DNA from: Hyphomicrobium sp. 99
Lineage (GTDB): Bacteria; Pseudomonadota; Alphaproteobacteria; Rhizobiales; Hyphomicrobiaceae
Assembly: GCF_000384335.2 (NCBI RefSeq)
Contig: NZ_KQ031382.1
Coordinates: forward strand, 3,855,545 to 3,919,544
Reading direction: 5' to 3'
Length of the DNA stretch: 64,000 nt
The notes beneath the pieces were generated by a model. That model was given only the letters and a program-made list of their open reading frames with translations. It was not told the DNA's origin and made no database searches. Position 1 is the first letter of the stretch. The number at the start of each line of letters is the position of its first letter. The position numbers and the translations under genes are program-made. This document shows positions 27,857 through 36,983 of the stretch, in pieces.

Positions 27857-28627
27857 TCAAGCGGCGGCGCGCTTCCGCGACGCCTCAATTAGCCTCTCCA
27901 GCGTCACTTCCGTCGATCGATCGAGCCGGCCGTCAACGCGACGGGGGCGGAAATGCAACTGGAAGGATCGGATAACTTTTTCAGTACCCGGGTCGAGTGT
28001 ACCCGTCGCCTCCACATCGTACCCGTAGGAAGCAAGGCGCTCCTGCGCGCGCAGAACCCGCGAGCCCGATGCCCCGAGCCCAAGTCCGGGATCATCAGCT
28101 CTGACGGGAGACGGGCGCACCCAAAGGCCCAGCCCTTCCTTTGCGAGAAGTAGCCAGTTGAACTTTTCACCCGGATCGATTTTCCGCCCCGGCGCGACGT
28201 CCGAATGCGCAAGCACGTTATCCGGCGATATGCGGTGCCGCCGCACGATATCTTTCGAAAGTGCGATGACGGCCGCCATCTGATCGGGTGGAAAATCCGG
28301 ATAGCCGTCCTGATGCCCCGGATTATGAATCTCGATACCGATCGAATGCGAGTTGATGTCCGTCTCGCCGCGCCAGTACGAAACGCCAGCATGCCATGCA
28401 CGCTGCTCTTCCGGCACGAGCTGCGTAATGCGTCCGGCTTCGTCGACGACGTAATGGCACGACACACCGCTTTCGGAACGTCCAAGCCAATCGATCGCCT
28501 TCGCGGCAGAACTCATGCCCGTGTAATGCAGAATGAGCAGCGACGGCTTTACCCCGCCACGCCTTGCCTCACGGTTGTTTGCGGGATGCACGTCATGGGA
28601 GAGCGGCGTATCGGCTTTGAAGGTCAC
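27857..28627 (-). CDS. N-acetylmuramoyl-L-alanine amidase (AmpD/AmiD-like) with peptidoglycan-binding domain
   Basis: Cleaves the muramoyl-L-alanine bond during peptidoglycan turnover. The 256-residue protein begins with a type-2 amidase domain: LLILHYTGM with the first zinc His, SIGIEIHNPGH, and VLAHSDVAPGRKIDPGEKFNW with the His, Asp and Lys motif. Residues about 180-250 form a PG_binding_1 domain (LGLGASGSRVLRAQERLASYGY). No signal peptide is visible, so it may act in the cytoplasm as AmpD does. Its start overlaps the djlA-like stop by 4 nt, so the two are translationally coupled. Confidence 0.88.
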   Translation of the reverse strand: MTFKADTPLSHDVHPANNREARRGGVKPSLLILHYTGMSSAAKAIDWLGRSESGVSCHYVVDEAGRITQLVPEEQRAWHAGVSYWRGETDINSHSIGIEIHNPGHQDGYPDFPPDQMAAVIALSKDIVRRHRISPDNVLAHSDVAPGRKIDPGEKFNWLLLAKEGLGLWVRPSPVRADDPGLGLGASGSRVLRAQERLASYGYDVEATGTLDPGTEKVIRSFQLHFRPRRVDGRLDRSTEVTLERLIEASRKRAAA

Positions 28628-29349
28628 GTCGGCTCCAGCGCTCGCTCGACGCGCTGGCCGCGCTCTTCCAATATCGCCTCATAAGCCGAGGTGATTGCCG
28701 CAAGCCGGCGTTCCGCGCCCGCAAGAAATTCAGGCGGCACACCCTTGGAGACGAGCGCGTCGGGATGATGGCCTTTGACGAGCTCCCGGTAGCGCGCCTT
28801 GATTTCCTTATCCGATGCCGTCGGCGAAACGTGCAAGACTTCGTAGGGGCTGTCGACATCGACGACGAAGCTACGCCGGACGCACCGGAACTCGCCCGCC
28901 GTCAATCCGAAGATTTCGGCGACATGGGCGAGATAGCGATCCTCATCGGGATGCAAAACGCCGTCCGCGCTCGCGATATGAAAGAGGCATTCGAGGACTG
29001 ACAACTTCAGTTCCGGCTGCCCTTCGAGAAGACGGGCGATCTGCTTTGCGTAGGTTTCGTACCCAGCGACGTCCTGGCTCGCCAGCTCATAGAGCTTGCG
29101 GACATGCGCGCATTCGCTATCGGGAACTTTGAACTGCCGTTTGAAGGCCTCGGCCTCGATCGGCAACGAAACGCCATCGGCCTTGCTCATCTTGGCTGCA
29201 AGAGCAACGACGGCGATCGTGAAAGCGACGCGCGACTGGGCCGGAACATGGCCGCCCTCTAGGCCGAACGCCTCTTTGACGTGATCGAGTGCGGAGCGCA
29301 GTCCTCCGCCGTACGCCGCAACAGCGTTCTTCAGAAATTGCCAGGGCAT
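28624..29349 (-). CDS. DjlA-like TerB/J-domain co-chaperone
   Basis: About 241 residues with two domains. Residues about 35-150 form a TerB-like helical domain (FTIAVVALAAKMSKADG, ECLFHIASADGVLHPDEDRYL). Residues about 170-240 form a C-terminal J domain with the invariant HPD (KGHHPDALVSKG), which stimulates Hsp70 ATPase. Unlike E. coli DjlA it has no obvious N-terminal membrane segment. Coupled to the downstream amidase by a 4-nt overlap. Confidence 0.88.
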   Translation of the reverse strand: MPWQFLKNAVAAYGGGLRSALDHVKEAFGLEGGHVPAQSRVAFTIAVVALAAKMSKADGVSLPIEAEAFKRQFKVPDSECAHVRKLYELASQDVAGYETYAKQIARLLEGQPELKLSVLECLFHIASADGVLHPDEDRYLAHVAEIFGLTAGEFRCVRRSFVVDVDSPYEVLHVSPTASDKEIKARYRELVKGHHPDALVSKGVPPEFLAGAERRLAAITSAYEAILEERGQRVERALEPT

Positions 29350-29510
29350 CGAAGGTCCGTGAGTTCGAAGGCGTCAAACAAGCCAGCCCGCCGCGGCTGT
29401 CACAGACAAATCATAAACGACGCGCGACAGTAACACCCCTAAAATTACGGCAACATAGGCGAAAAACGCGAATTCCAGCTATGCAGCCGCCGAGAACCTT
29501 GCGCGTCGGC

Positions 29511-29825
29511 TCAGGAAACGGACGAGCCACCGTTTTTCCGGCTCTGAAGAAAAGCCTGGAACGCCGAAGCATCCGCCGCACGGCGCAGCTTCTCGAGATA
29601 CGACCGGAATTCATCGGCCTCTTTCTCGAGACGCGTAATCGTCGCGCGCCTGTAATCCTCGAACGCCGAGTTTTCCGGATAGCCATTGGAAGAGGACTGG
29701 AGGCTTTCCATCCCGCAGCGTCGGCGTGCAAATGCACGGAACAGAACAACTGCGCCAACGATGATCAGCGCCGTTGCCACAAAATGCAGAATGATAAAAG
29801 GCAGGTGCAAAAGGTGATGAAGCAT
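29511..29825 (-). CDS. Small membrane protein, DUF2852-like C-terminus
   Basis: About 104 residues from the ATG at 29825, which has GGAGCGAGAG upstream. One hydrophobic helix (MLHHLLHLPFIILHFVATAL...) is followed by an acidic-basic helical region with FEDYRRATITRLEKEADEF. That region closely matches the C-terminal part of the next gene upstream (29901-30335), so this is probably a shortened paralogue. Function unknown. Confidence 0.7.
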   Translation of the reverse strand: MLHHLLHLPFIILHFVATALIIVGAVVLFRAFARRRCGMESLQSSSNGYPENSAFEDYRRATITRLEKEADEFRSYLEKLRRAADASAFQAFLQSRKNGGSSVS

Positions 29826-29900
29826 CGCTCTCGCTCCGTCGCTGACTGGACAAAAAAGTCGGGGCCGCCTCAAAGGCAGCCCCGTTGAATTCTACTGAAA

Positions 29901-30335
29901 TCAGGCGGTCGCGCCGTCATTCGGTGCCGGACGTTCGCGGCGTTCCGACATGAACTGATCGAACTCGGACTTGTCCTTCGCCTGCCGCAGACGCTCGAGG
30001 AATGCGCGGAATTCCCGCTCCTCTTCTTCAAGCCGCTTCAGGGTCGCCTCGCGATAATCGTCGAACGCTTTGTTGCCGCTCGACTGAGCGCCTCTGCCAA
30101 AATTCCGAAACTCGTCCTCGACGCGTGACCGCGCCCGCTCAAAACGATCGGCGAACCGGCTTTCCCAGCGGCCACGACCTCGTCCTCCATGCCATCCGCA
30201 ATTCATGCGTCCACTCCAGAGCATATAGGCGAGGATAGCCAGACCAGCCGGCCAGAATACGATGAAACCTAAGACCATCGCTGCAATCCACGCCGGCCTG
30301 CCGAAGTCATCGAGCGTCTGAACCACTTGCGTCAT
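29901..30335 (-). CDS. DUF2852 family membrane protein
   Basis: Unknown-function protein of 144 residues. The ATG at 30335 has a strong AGGAGAGGG site, so I reject a start 60 nt upstream. One or two membrane helices lie near residues 12-35 (AWIAAMVLGFIVFWPAGLAILAYML). A CGWHGGRGRGRW linker follows, then a charged coiled-coil C-terminus (FDDYREATLKRLEEEEREF). A 7-bp inverted repeat at 30357-30375 sits just upstream, where a regulator could act. Confidence 0.82.
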   Translation of the reverse strand: MTQVVQTLDDFGRPAWIAAMVLGFIVFWPAGLAILAYMLWSGRMNCGWHGGRGRGRWESRFADRFERARSRVEDEFRNFGRGAQSSGNKAFDDYREATLKRLEEEEREFRAFLERLRQAKDKSEFDQFMSERRERPAPNDGATA

Positions 30336-30356
30336 CACCACCCTCTCCTGGTTAGG

Positions 30357-30375
30357 ATGTAAATGTATTTTACAT
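30357..30375. promoter_or_regulatory. Inverted repeat ATGTAAA-N5-TTTACAT upstream of DUF2852 gene
   Basis: Perfect 7-bp arms with a 5-nt spacer (TGTAT) lie 22-40 nt upstream of the start at 30335. The size and symmetry fit a dimeric regulator site. The regulator is not identified. Confidence 0.5.
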
Positions 30376-30454
30376 TCACATAGGTGGGACGGCAAGGGGG
30401 GAGTTCAAGGGGCAATGCTCGTTCATCCGCGCACGACTCAGATATAGGGATTGT

Positions 30455-31009
30455 ATGGGTCAAACTCAGCATCCCGCCGCACTCTGTAAGACGCATGGAA
30501 TTTTTCCGGCCACAGCATTCTCATTTGCGCCAGGCGTCAACATCACACTGTTGGGTCTGAGTACGACTTGCCCAATTTGCGGTTCAATCAGCGAAATCCT
30601 TCCGGGCGCATACAGCGCATTTAAGGATCGTATCGACGTCCTATTAGATCCATCAGTTTCAGCAGAAGCACTGGTCGCCCTACGCTTCATTCTTGAGGCG
30701 GCCAGGGACAACAAAATCTCTCAGCCAGAGGCAAAGCGACAGGCCGAAAAAATTGTGCCTGGATCAGGCCGACTTTTCGACATTGGCAATTGGGGTGATC
30801 AAGCTAAAGCCACGCTTTACGCCAGTGTTATTGGCGCTATCGCACTGGTAACAGCAGCGAAGCTTTCGGCATCCTCATCATCAACTACTGTCATTCAACC
30901 TGTCATCGAACGCATTATTCCGATGCCGCAAGAGTATAAACCGTTACCCGGGTTGCCGGGAGGAAATCCGCTCAACAGAGCAAGATCGCGCAACCAAAAA
31001 CGCCGGTAG
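30455..31009 (+). CDS. Hypothetical protein, atypical composition
   Basis: A 184-residue protein I do not recognise. CKTHG and CPICG (residues 11-15 and 39-43) look like a split zinc-binding pair. A short hydrophobic segment near residues 121-138 (ATLYASVIGAIALVTAAKLS) may cross the membrane, and the C-terminus is basic and proline-rich. It uses many more A/T-ending codons than its neighbours, suggesting recent transfer. It stands alone on the plus strand. Confidence 0.6.
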   Translation: MGQTQHPAALCKTHGIFPATAFSFAPGVNITLLGLSTTCPICGSISEILPGAYSAFKDRIDVLLDPSVSAEALVALRFILEAARDNKISQPEAKRQAEKIVPGSGRLFDIGNWGDQAKATLYASVIGAIALVTAAKLSASSSSTTVIQPVIERIIPMPQEYKPLPGLPGGNPLNRARSRNQKRR

Positions 31010-31055
31010 CATTCTGCCATCGTCGGATGCCCATTGGAGCGTTAAACTAGCAACC

Positions 31056-31265
31056 CTACCGCCCGCCCCTCATCCGCTTCATCAGTTCCATCGCGATCTC
31101 ATTCTTGAACGCGAACGGATCGACGCTCACACCCAAAATCGTCTGGCAATGCGGACAGGTATAACTTGCTCCGGCAAAGACGTTGCCCATCGCGTTCGAG
31201 ATATTGATCTGCTCCGCTCGCGCGTTGCCGACTATGTTCTGACATCTAGGGCACTTGCCGGGCAT
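31056..31265 (-). CDS. Small zinc-ribbon protein
   Basis: A 69-residue protein from the ATG at 31265, which has a strong GGAGGTGGG site. CPRC near the N-terminus and CPHC about 35 residues later form a classic four-cysteine zinc ribbon. The C-terminal third is helical (FKNEIAMELMKRMRGGR). Function unknown. It faces the preceding hypothetical gene. Confidence 0.7.
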   Translation of the reverse strand: MPGKCPRCQNIVGNARAEQINISNAMGNVFAGASYTCPHCQTILGVSVDPFAFKNEIAMELMKRMRGGR

Positions 31266-31485
31266 TCCCACCTCCCACCCATCTTCCGTTGCCGATTCCA
31301 AATATCGCGGACGGTCGATCGCTTTCGTTCGAGAGAGTTGACGGCCAGCCGTCGCGATCAAACGCTGTCAATCACAAGCGATTCGCATTTCCCTATATGT
31401 TTGTAGGCAGAATATTGCTTGGCGGACAATCGGCTCGCCGTGCGGCAATCCACACGCGTCGACAGCGACGCGAGATCGCCTGCGC

Positions 31486-32136
31486 TTAGCCGCTTTTTCC
31501 CGGCCGTGCGCCGAGCCCATCGAGATAAATGAGCACCGCCGCGTCGAGCAGATCCTCGGGGCTCATAGGAATGGGCCGGCGGGCTTCGTCGCCGCGTGCG
31601 AAGAGCGATGCAATGCCGTGCGCCTGCGCCCAGATATGCAGCGCCATCATCATAGCGGGCGGACGCTTGGCCTCTGGCATCCCCGCAACGAGTGCTGAAC
31701 AGGCGTCCTTCAAAACATTGAACGCGCGCTCACCGGCGATATGGAGATCCGGAAACGCCTTGAACGACAGGCCGGATTCAAACATCGCTGAATACTGCGC
31801 CGGCTCAACCCTCGCGAAGTCGAGGTAGGCCCGTCCGACACGCTCGAAAGCCGTGAAAGGATCGGGCGTTCCGCCCGCCCACGCCAGTTTCAACTTCGCT
31901 TCGAACACGTCGAACGCACGCCGGGCCACGTCCGCCATCAGCGCATCGCGATCGCGATAATGCCGGTAAGGCGCCGCCGGGCTAACGCCAGCCGCACGCG
32001 CCGCTTCGGCAAATGTGAACCCCGCAGGTCCCTTGGCAGCAATCAGTTCGAGCGCAGCCTTCATCAAGGCTTCGCGCAGGTTGCCATGATGATAGCCGCG
32101 CCGGCTTCCGGGTGGCGGATCGTGATCCCAAGTCAT
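31486..32136 (-). CDS. TetR/AcrR family transcriptional regulator
   Basis: A 216-residue repressor-type protein. The N-terminal DNA-binding domain reads YHHGNLREALMKAALELI ... FTFAEAARAAGVSPAAPYRHY, with a clear helix-turn-helix at about residues 40-62. The C-terminal ligand domain resembles the TetR_C_33 (WHG) group. Target and ligand cannot be read; neither neighbour is an obvious efflux pump. Confidence 0.88.
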   Translation of the reverse strand: MTWDHDPPPGSRRGYHHGNLREALMKAALELIAAKGPAGFTFAEAARAAGVSPAAPYRHYRDRDALMADVARRAFDVFEAKLKLAWAGGTPDPFTAFERVGRAYLDFARVEPAQYSAMFESGLSFKAFPDLHIAGERAFNVLKDACSALVAGMPEAKRPPAMMMALHIWAQAHGIASLFARGDEARRPIPMSPEDLLDAAVLIYLDGLGARPGKSG

Positions 32137-32211
32137 GCGGCGCTTCTACCGGATTTGAATGCGAACTGCACGCCCCGCCGATCGGACGAGCGGGCCGTCG
32201 TGTTGCCGCTC

Positions 32212-32964
32212 TTACTTGCAGATACGTTTCAGGCCGTCGCTGCCATGGTGCGCGAGATCGAGATGAAAGTGGTTGCTGTGGAGGCTGTTGTAGTCCGGCC
32301 CGAGCACCGTCGTGAAATATTCGCAGGAACCGTCGTGCACGTTGCGCAAGAACGCCTGCTCGCGGTCCGAACCGGCCCATCCGCGCTGCACGCTGATCGA
32401 TTGTCCGTTCGATAACGTAAAGCCGCCGATATCGACGGCATTCGCATAGGCATGCTCCGAGATCGTCGCCCCTTCGACGTTGTTCATCGCCCGGCACGAA
32501 TAGGACGCGAGAAGCGTCACGGCGACGACTTCCTGGCGAAAATAACGGCGGGCCGCAGGTTCCACGACATCCCGCACCCAGCTGTCGATTTGCGGAATCA
32601 TCGGGCATCGGAGAGATGCCGGTGGCCTGAGTTCGACCCGGCCGTTATCCGCAGCCGACATTTCGAACGGGCTTTCAGCCCCGCAAACGCTTGGACCGCC
32701 CAGCGCCGATCGCGGTTGAACGAATGCCGAAGCCCGCACCACCCCCGATGCCAAACACGCCCGCTCTTCTGGAGAACGCCAGGGATCGTCCTTAACGACG
32801 AAGCTCGGACCCGTCGCGCAGCCCCATAGCAGGCCAAGTCCCGAAATCATCAGGACAGCCGACGGCACAAGAACGCTGATACGAAAACGCGAGACCATGA
32901 CGGCCCAATAGACGGCGGTTAAGGTTAACAGCCGGTAAAACGCGGGACGATCCCGATTATCCAA
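32212..32964 (-). CDS. Extensin-like family protein
   Basis: A 250-residue exported protein of the bacterial extensin-like family, which shares the fold of M15/VanY D,D-peptidases. The hydrophobic N-terminus (ISVLVPSAVLMISGLGLLWG) is followed by a cysteine, so it may be a lipoprotein with a non-ideal lipobox. Zinc-site motifs are visible: ISEHAYANAVDIGGF and SNHFHLDLAHH. An ATG at 32898 is an alternative start. A cell-wall role is likely from the family but not shown. Confidence 0.82.
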   Translation of the reverse strand: MDNRDRPAFYRLLTLTAVYWAVMVSRFRISVLVPSAVLMISGLGLLWGCATGPSFVVKDDPWRSPEERACLASGVVRASAFVQPRSALGGPSVCGAESPFEMSAADNGRVELRPPASLRCPMIPQIDSWVRDVVEPAARRYFRQEVVAVTLLASYSCRAMNNVEGATISEHAYANAVDIGGFTLSNGQSISVQRGWAGSDREQAFLRNVHDGSCEYFTTVLGPDYNSLHSNHFHLDLAHHGSDGLKRICK

Positions 32965-33405
32965 GGTTTTTCAGACGGATTTGGGCCCGGGCCTTGTCGA
33001 ACCAAAGGCGGACTGCGGCGGTCTCGCGGCGAGAGCCATCGTGGCCGTCAAGCCGCAGAGAGAGGCCAGCACAAAGTTATCCACGTTCAATTGCGAGCCG
33101 ACATTAGCCTGAAATCATCGCGTCATTCGTGACGGCTATTCGACGACGGCCCCCAGAGGTGCTGGGGCGGGCTCGAACTTGTACCGCGTGCGAGCCGGAA
33201 TACGCCGTCCTCGCGTCTTCGATCGGGCATGTACTGAGTACCGATCAGAAGATGCATCGACGGATGTAAAGCACTCGGCGGGGCACCTGACTTGCCTCGG
33301 CGGGGGCGTGTGCCCTGGTCGACCTTGATCCCGGCTTCGCGATATCCCCCGTGTCAGCCCGGCCATCAGGTCACCAGGCGCGCCGTCTTCTGGCACGGAA
33401 CGCGC
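32965..33405. other. Intergenic region, no convincing gene
   Basis: About 440 nt between the extensin-like and alpha/beta hydrolase genes. An 86-codon minus-strand frame at 33136-33396 crosses it, but it lacks a ribosome site and any recognisable domain. No tRNA or strong hairpin was seen. Confidence 0.4.
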
Positions 33406-34170
33406 TCAGGTCGCGTCGCTCTCGAAAAACGCCAGCGTCTCGGCTTTGAAGCTTCGGTCGCCCACCGCGCGATTGTGATCCTTATCCGGAATTGTATAGG
33501 CCCGCGCCCCCGGAATGAGCTTCGCAAGCTCATCCGCCGAACCGCCGATCACATCGGTCGAGCCCACCGCGACGAGCACGGGCGCTGCGATTTCGCTCGC
33601 CATTTCCGCCGAGATCGGAGCTCGCGACGACCGGATGCAAGCCGCGAGCGCCTTCAGATCGCTCTTCGTCTGTTCGGCGAACACGCGAAATGTCCGCGCC
33701 GTGGGATTGGTCACTTCCTCGATGCTCGTCGCTTCAAGGGCCCGTGCGATTGGACCTGTGCCCGCCATGCCGCGCACCATGTTGATGCCGAGACCGCCGA
33801 AGACGACGCGCGCCACGCGATCAGGATGCGTGAGCGCCAGGAATGCCGCGATCCGCGCGCCCATCGAATAGCCGACGACATTCGCACGCGCGACGCCCAG
33901 ATGATCCAACAGCCGCCGCGCATCCTCCGCCATCAGCGGCGCGCTATAGTCGACAAGGTCATAGAGCTTTTGGCTCTCGCCATGGCCGCGATTGTCGAAC
34001 GCGATGACGCGGTAGCCGGCCTTGGTGAGGAATGAGACCCATCCCGTATTCGCCCAATTGGTCGCGACATTAGATGCGAAACCGTGGATGAGCAGAACAG
34101 GAAGCTTGCCGTCGCCGCCTCCGCTATCGAGATAAGCGATTTCGACGCCGTCGCTGTCAAAGTGGTCCAT
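33406..34170 (-). CDS. Alpha/beta hydrolase
   Basis: A 254-residue single-domain hydrolase. The oxyanion motif LLIHGFASN is near residue 27, the nucleophile elbow GYSMGA near residue 99, a C-terminal acid in VAVGSTDVIGG and the catalytic His in IPDKDHNRAV. The substrate is unknown; similar proteins include esterases and C-C hydrolases. It is divergent from the small zinc protein at 34278. Confidence 0.85.
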   Translation of the reverse strand: MDHFDSDGVEIAYLDSGGGDGKLPVLLIHGFASNVATNWANTGWVSFLTKAGYRVIAFDNRGHGESQKLYDLVDYSAPLMAEDARRLLDHLGVARANVVGYSMGARIAAFLALTHPDRVARVVFGGLGINMVRGMAGTGPIARALEATSIEEVTNPTARTFRVFAEQTKSDLKALAACIRSSRAPISAEMASEIAAPVLVAVGSTDVIGGSADELAKLIPGARAYTIPDKDHNRAVGDRSFKAETLAFFESDAT

Positions 34171-34277
34171 ACCGCCCGCCGCCGCTCAACTGCCGGAAAG
34201 TTTTTATGTCCCCTACCATCATGGATGCCACGAGGATATGGTGCGGCCAAACATCTCCTGTCTTGGAAGGGTGAAGC

Positions 34278-34520
34278 ATGGCCGGAGCCGTAATTCCACA
34301 CTTGGCAAATGACGTTGGCGCGGAACGGATATTCGTCGGCGTCAAAGAGTTCAATTGCATGGGCGCTCGGCCGCCGTTCGATCATCCCCACGTCTATCTC
34401 GACATGGGTCAGGACAATCAGATTCTCTGCCCCTATTGCTCGACGCTCTACATCCACGACCCGCGCCTCAAAGCCGATGAAAGCGACCCGAAGGGCAGCC
34501 TCGTAGCGGACGCTGCTTGA
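34278..34520 (+). CDS. Zinc-finger protein, NDUFS6-like
   Basis: An 80-residue protein resembling the zinc-binding accessory subunit of complex I (NDUFS6 family), common in alphaproteobacteria. The motif HPHVYLDMG followed by ILCPYCSTLYI carries one His and two Cys ligands, and the KEFNCMG cysteine can be the fourth. A GGAAGGGTGAAGC ribosome region precedes the ATG. A role in complex I maturation is inferred only from the family. Confidence 0.82.
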   Translation: MAGAVIPHLANDVGAERIFVGVKEFNCMGARPPFDHPHVYLDMGQDNQILCPYCSTLYIHDPRLKADESDPKGSLVADAA

Positions 34521-34562
34521 CGCCATGAGGGTAAGCCGCGGCATCGCCTCGGACGCAGGCTG

Positions 34563-35756
34563 ATGGCGGCGAACCGCGGAAGTGCTCTCATCGCAGGCGC
34601 TGGCATCGGAGGGTTGGCCGCAGCCATTGCGCTCGCCGGGCGCGGCATCGACGTCCGCGTTTGCGAGCGGCGTTCCGAATTCCCCGAAGAAGGCGCCGGC
34701 ATCCAGATTGGACCGAACGGATCGCGCATCCTTCGCGATCTAGGCGTCGCCGAATTCCTCGAATCGAAAGTCGCGACACCCGACGCACTGAGCGTACGCG
34801 ATGGCGCAACCGGCCGCGAGCTGACGCGCCTGCCTCTCGGCCATTGGATCGCCGAGCGGCACGGCGCCCCCTATTGGACTGCCCACCGCCGCGACTTGCA
34901 TGTCGCATTGAGAATGCGCGCCGAAGCCGAGCCGCGCATCACCATCGTGCGCGGAACGGAAATCGTGTCCTTCGAAAATGAGCACGACGGCATTCGCGCG
35001 ATCACTGGTGTCGGCGAAACTCTGGATGCCCAGCTTCTCGTTGCCGCCGATGGTCTCTGGTCCGGTCTCAGAGAACAAATCACCGGCAGCCCCAATGCCG
35101 GTTTGATCCCGGTCGGCAAAACCGCGTTTCGAAGCGTAGTACCGGCCGAACATTTGCCGCCGGAACTCGTACCCAATGCCGTGCATATCTGGCTCTCGGC
35201 TGGCACCCACGTCGTGCATTACCCAGTCAACGCCGGTCGCGACATCGCGCTCGTCGTTATCGCCAATGATGCGGCACGCTTCGAAGGCTGGGATTCCCCG
35301 ATCGTCGCCGACATCGTCAAATCAAAAGTTAGCACATTCGCCGAGCCCCTCCGCATGCTCGTGGACTCCGCTGCCAATTGGAGAAAATGGTCGCTGTACC
35401 GCATGCCCGAGCTCGCACCCTGGACATCCGGTCGCGCCGCACTTCTCGGAGACGCCGCCCATCCCGTTTTGCCGTTTCTCGCTCAAGGCGCCGTCATGGC
35501 GCTCGAAGATGCGATCACGTTGGCCATCGCCGTCGCGTCTCGAGACGGCGATGTCGAACCGGCTCTTCGCGAATACGAACGCGCCCGCCGCACGCGCGTC
35601 GCAAAGGTCGCGGAAGCGTCCGAACGCAACGGCCGCATTTATCATATGAAAGGCCCGGCCGCCCTCGCCCGCAATGCCGTGATGAAGCTCACTCCTCCCG
35701 CACGCGTCATGACCGGCTTCGACTGGCTCTACGGCTGGAAACCAGGACCATGCTGA
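34563..35756 (+). CDS. FAD-dependent monooxygenase
   Basis: A 397-residue group A flavin monooxygenase (salicylate hydroxylase/UbiH-like). The N-terminal Rossmann motif GAGIGGLAAAIAL is at residues 12-24, the acidic residue binding ribose is in VRVCERR, and GDAAHPVLPFLAQGAVMALED binds FAD. The substrate cannot be deduced. The stop overlaps the start of the NUDIX gene (ATGCTGA), so they are co-translated. Confidence 0.88.
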   Translation: MAANRGSALIAGAGIGGLAAAIALAGRGIDVRVCERRSEFPEEGAGIQIGPNGSRILRDLGVAEFLESKVATPDALSVRDGATGRELTRLPLGHWIAERHGAPYWTAHRRDLHVALRMRAEAEPRITIVRGTEIVSFENEHDGIRAITGVGETLDAQLLVAADGLWSGLREQITGSPNAGLIPVGKTAFRSVVPAEHLPPELVPNAVHIWLSAGTHVVHYPVNAGRDIALVVIANDAARFEGWDSPIVADIVKSKVSTFAEPLRMLVDSAANWRKWSLYRMPELAPWTSGRAALLGDAAHPVLPFLAQGAVMALEDAITLAIAVASRDGDVEPALREYERARRTRVAKVAEASERNGRIYHMKGPAALARNAVMKLTPPARVMTGFDWLYGWKPGPC

Positions 35757-36196
35757 CGCGGTTGATGGCCCTCCTGTCGAAACGCGACGACATCGTGACG
35801 CTCGGCGCGCAAGGGATCGTCGTCGATGATGCTTCGCGCGTGCTCCTCATTCGCCATGGCTACCGCCCGGGCTGGCATTTTCCCGGTGGGGGCGTCGAAC
35901 GCGGCGAGGAAATCGAGACGGCGATTACGCGCGAAGTGCTCGAAGAAACGGGTGTCATCATCCTGGAACCACCGCGGCTCATTGGTATTTATTCGCATTT
36001 CGAAGACTATCCGGGCGACCACATCGTGCTGTTCAGAATTGACCGCTGGCGCCGCGACAACATTCCGGCACCGAATGCCGAAATCGCCGAGCATGGCTTC
36101 TTCGCACTCGACGCATTGCCTGACCCCGTATCGCCGGGCACGTCGCGACGCTTGCGGGAAGTCTTCGGCAACGCCGAGCAATCCTCCGCATGGTAG
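35750..36196 (+). CDS. NUDIX hydrolase
   Basis: About 148 residues starting at the ATG at 35750, which overlaps the monooxygenase stop. The Nudix box GVERGEEIETAITREVLEET followed by GV is complete, including the REVLEE core that binds magnesium. Such enzymes hydrolyse nucleoside diphosphates linked to another group; the substrate is unknown. The coupling suggests a shared pathway or housekeeping clean-up. Confidence 0.88.
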   Translation: MLTRLMALLSKRDDIVTLGAQGIVVDDASRVLLIRHGYRPGWHFPGGGVERGEEIETAITREVLEETGVIILEPPRLIGIYSHFEDYPGDHIVLFRIDRWRRDNIPAPNAEIAEHGFFALDALPDPVSPGTSRRLREVFGNAEQSSAW

Positions 36197-36299
36197 CAAC
36201 CGCCGGCAAGGCTATCGCTGCCGATGTTCCGGCGCTAAGATGATTACGACCTCAAAAGTTCAATCCTCCGTCCACCTCTATCGATAAGCACAACAGCCC

Positions 36300-36983
36300 A
36301 TGGATTTTTGGAGCGGAATCCCCGCGACATTTCTGATTGCGTTTCCCGCACTGTTTTCGATTGTGAATCCACTGGGCGGAGCGCTGATCTATAGCCAGGT
36401 CACGTCCGGCCGGCCCGTGGCGGAACGGACATGGCTCGCATGGCGCGTCGCCTTCTACTCGGCAATCGTCATGCTCGTTTCGCTTCTGATCGGCGCCACG
36501 CTCATGAGCTTTTTCGGCGTCAGCATCGATGCCTTGCGCGTCGCGGGTGGAACGGTCGTCGCCGTCAGCGGCTGGCGGATGCTTTACAATCCGCAGGAAA
36601 CCGAAGACCGCAAGCAAGACCACGCGCAGGCGACGCAGAAAACGGCGGCATGGGGCAGCGATGTCGCCTTCTTCCCGCTGACGATGCCGTTCACGACGGG
36701 CCCTGGAACGATCTCGGTCGCGATCGCTTTGAGCGCCACTCGCCCCTCCTCAGTCGAGATGCTCGTGCCCTTCTACATCGGCGTCTGCAGCGCGGCTCTC
36801 GCCATCGCCTTGCTCGTCGGCATTTGTTATGCCTACGCCGAACGCGTCGTTGAGTTGCTGGGGCCGGCGCGCACGCGCATTCTCACGCGGCTCTCAGCGT
36901 TCCTGCTGCTCTGCATCGGTGTGCAGGTTCTGATCACCGGCGTGCAAGGAGCCCTCGAACACGTCATCGCCGCGAAACACTAA
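36300..36983 (+). CDS. MarC family membrane protein
   Basis: A 227-residue integral membrane protein with six hydrophobic segments. FPALFSIVNPLGGALIYSQ near the N-terminus and FFPLTMPFTTGPGTISVAI in the middle are characteristic MarC/UPF0056 motifs. Function is unresolved; an early link of the family to multiple antibiotic resistance was not upheld. It converges on the amidotransferase gene with a 4-nt overlap of stops. Confidence 0.87.
   Translation: MDFWSGIPATFLIAFPALFSIVNPLGGALIYSQVTSGRPVAERTWLAWRVAFYSAIVMLVSLLIGATLMSFFGVSIDALRVAGGTVVAVSGWRMLYNPQETEDRKQDHAQATQKTAAWGSDVAFFPLTMPFTTGPGTISVAIALSATRPSSVEMLVPFYIGVCSAALAIALLVGICYAYAERVVELLGPARTRILTRLSAFLLLCIGVQVLITGVQGALEHVIAAKH

Noticed and set aside
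33136..33396. 86-codon minus-strand frame in the gap before the alpha/beta hydrolase
   Set aside because: It lacks a ribosome site and recognisable domain and has a basic, low-information composition.
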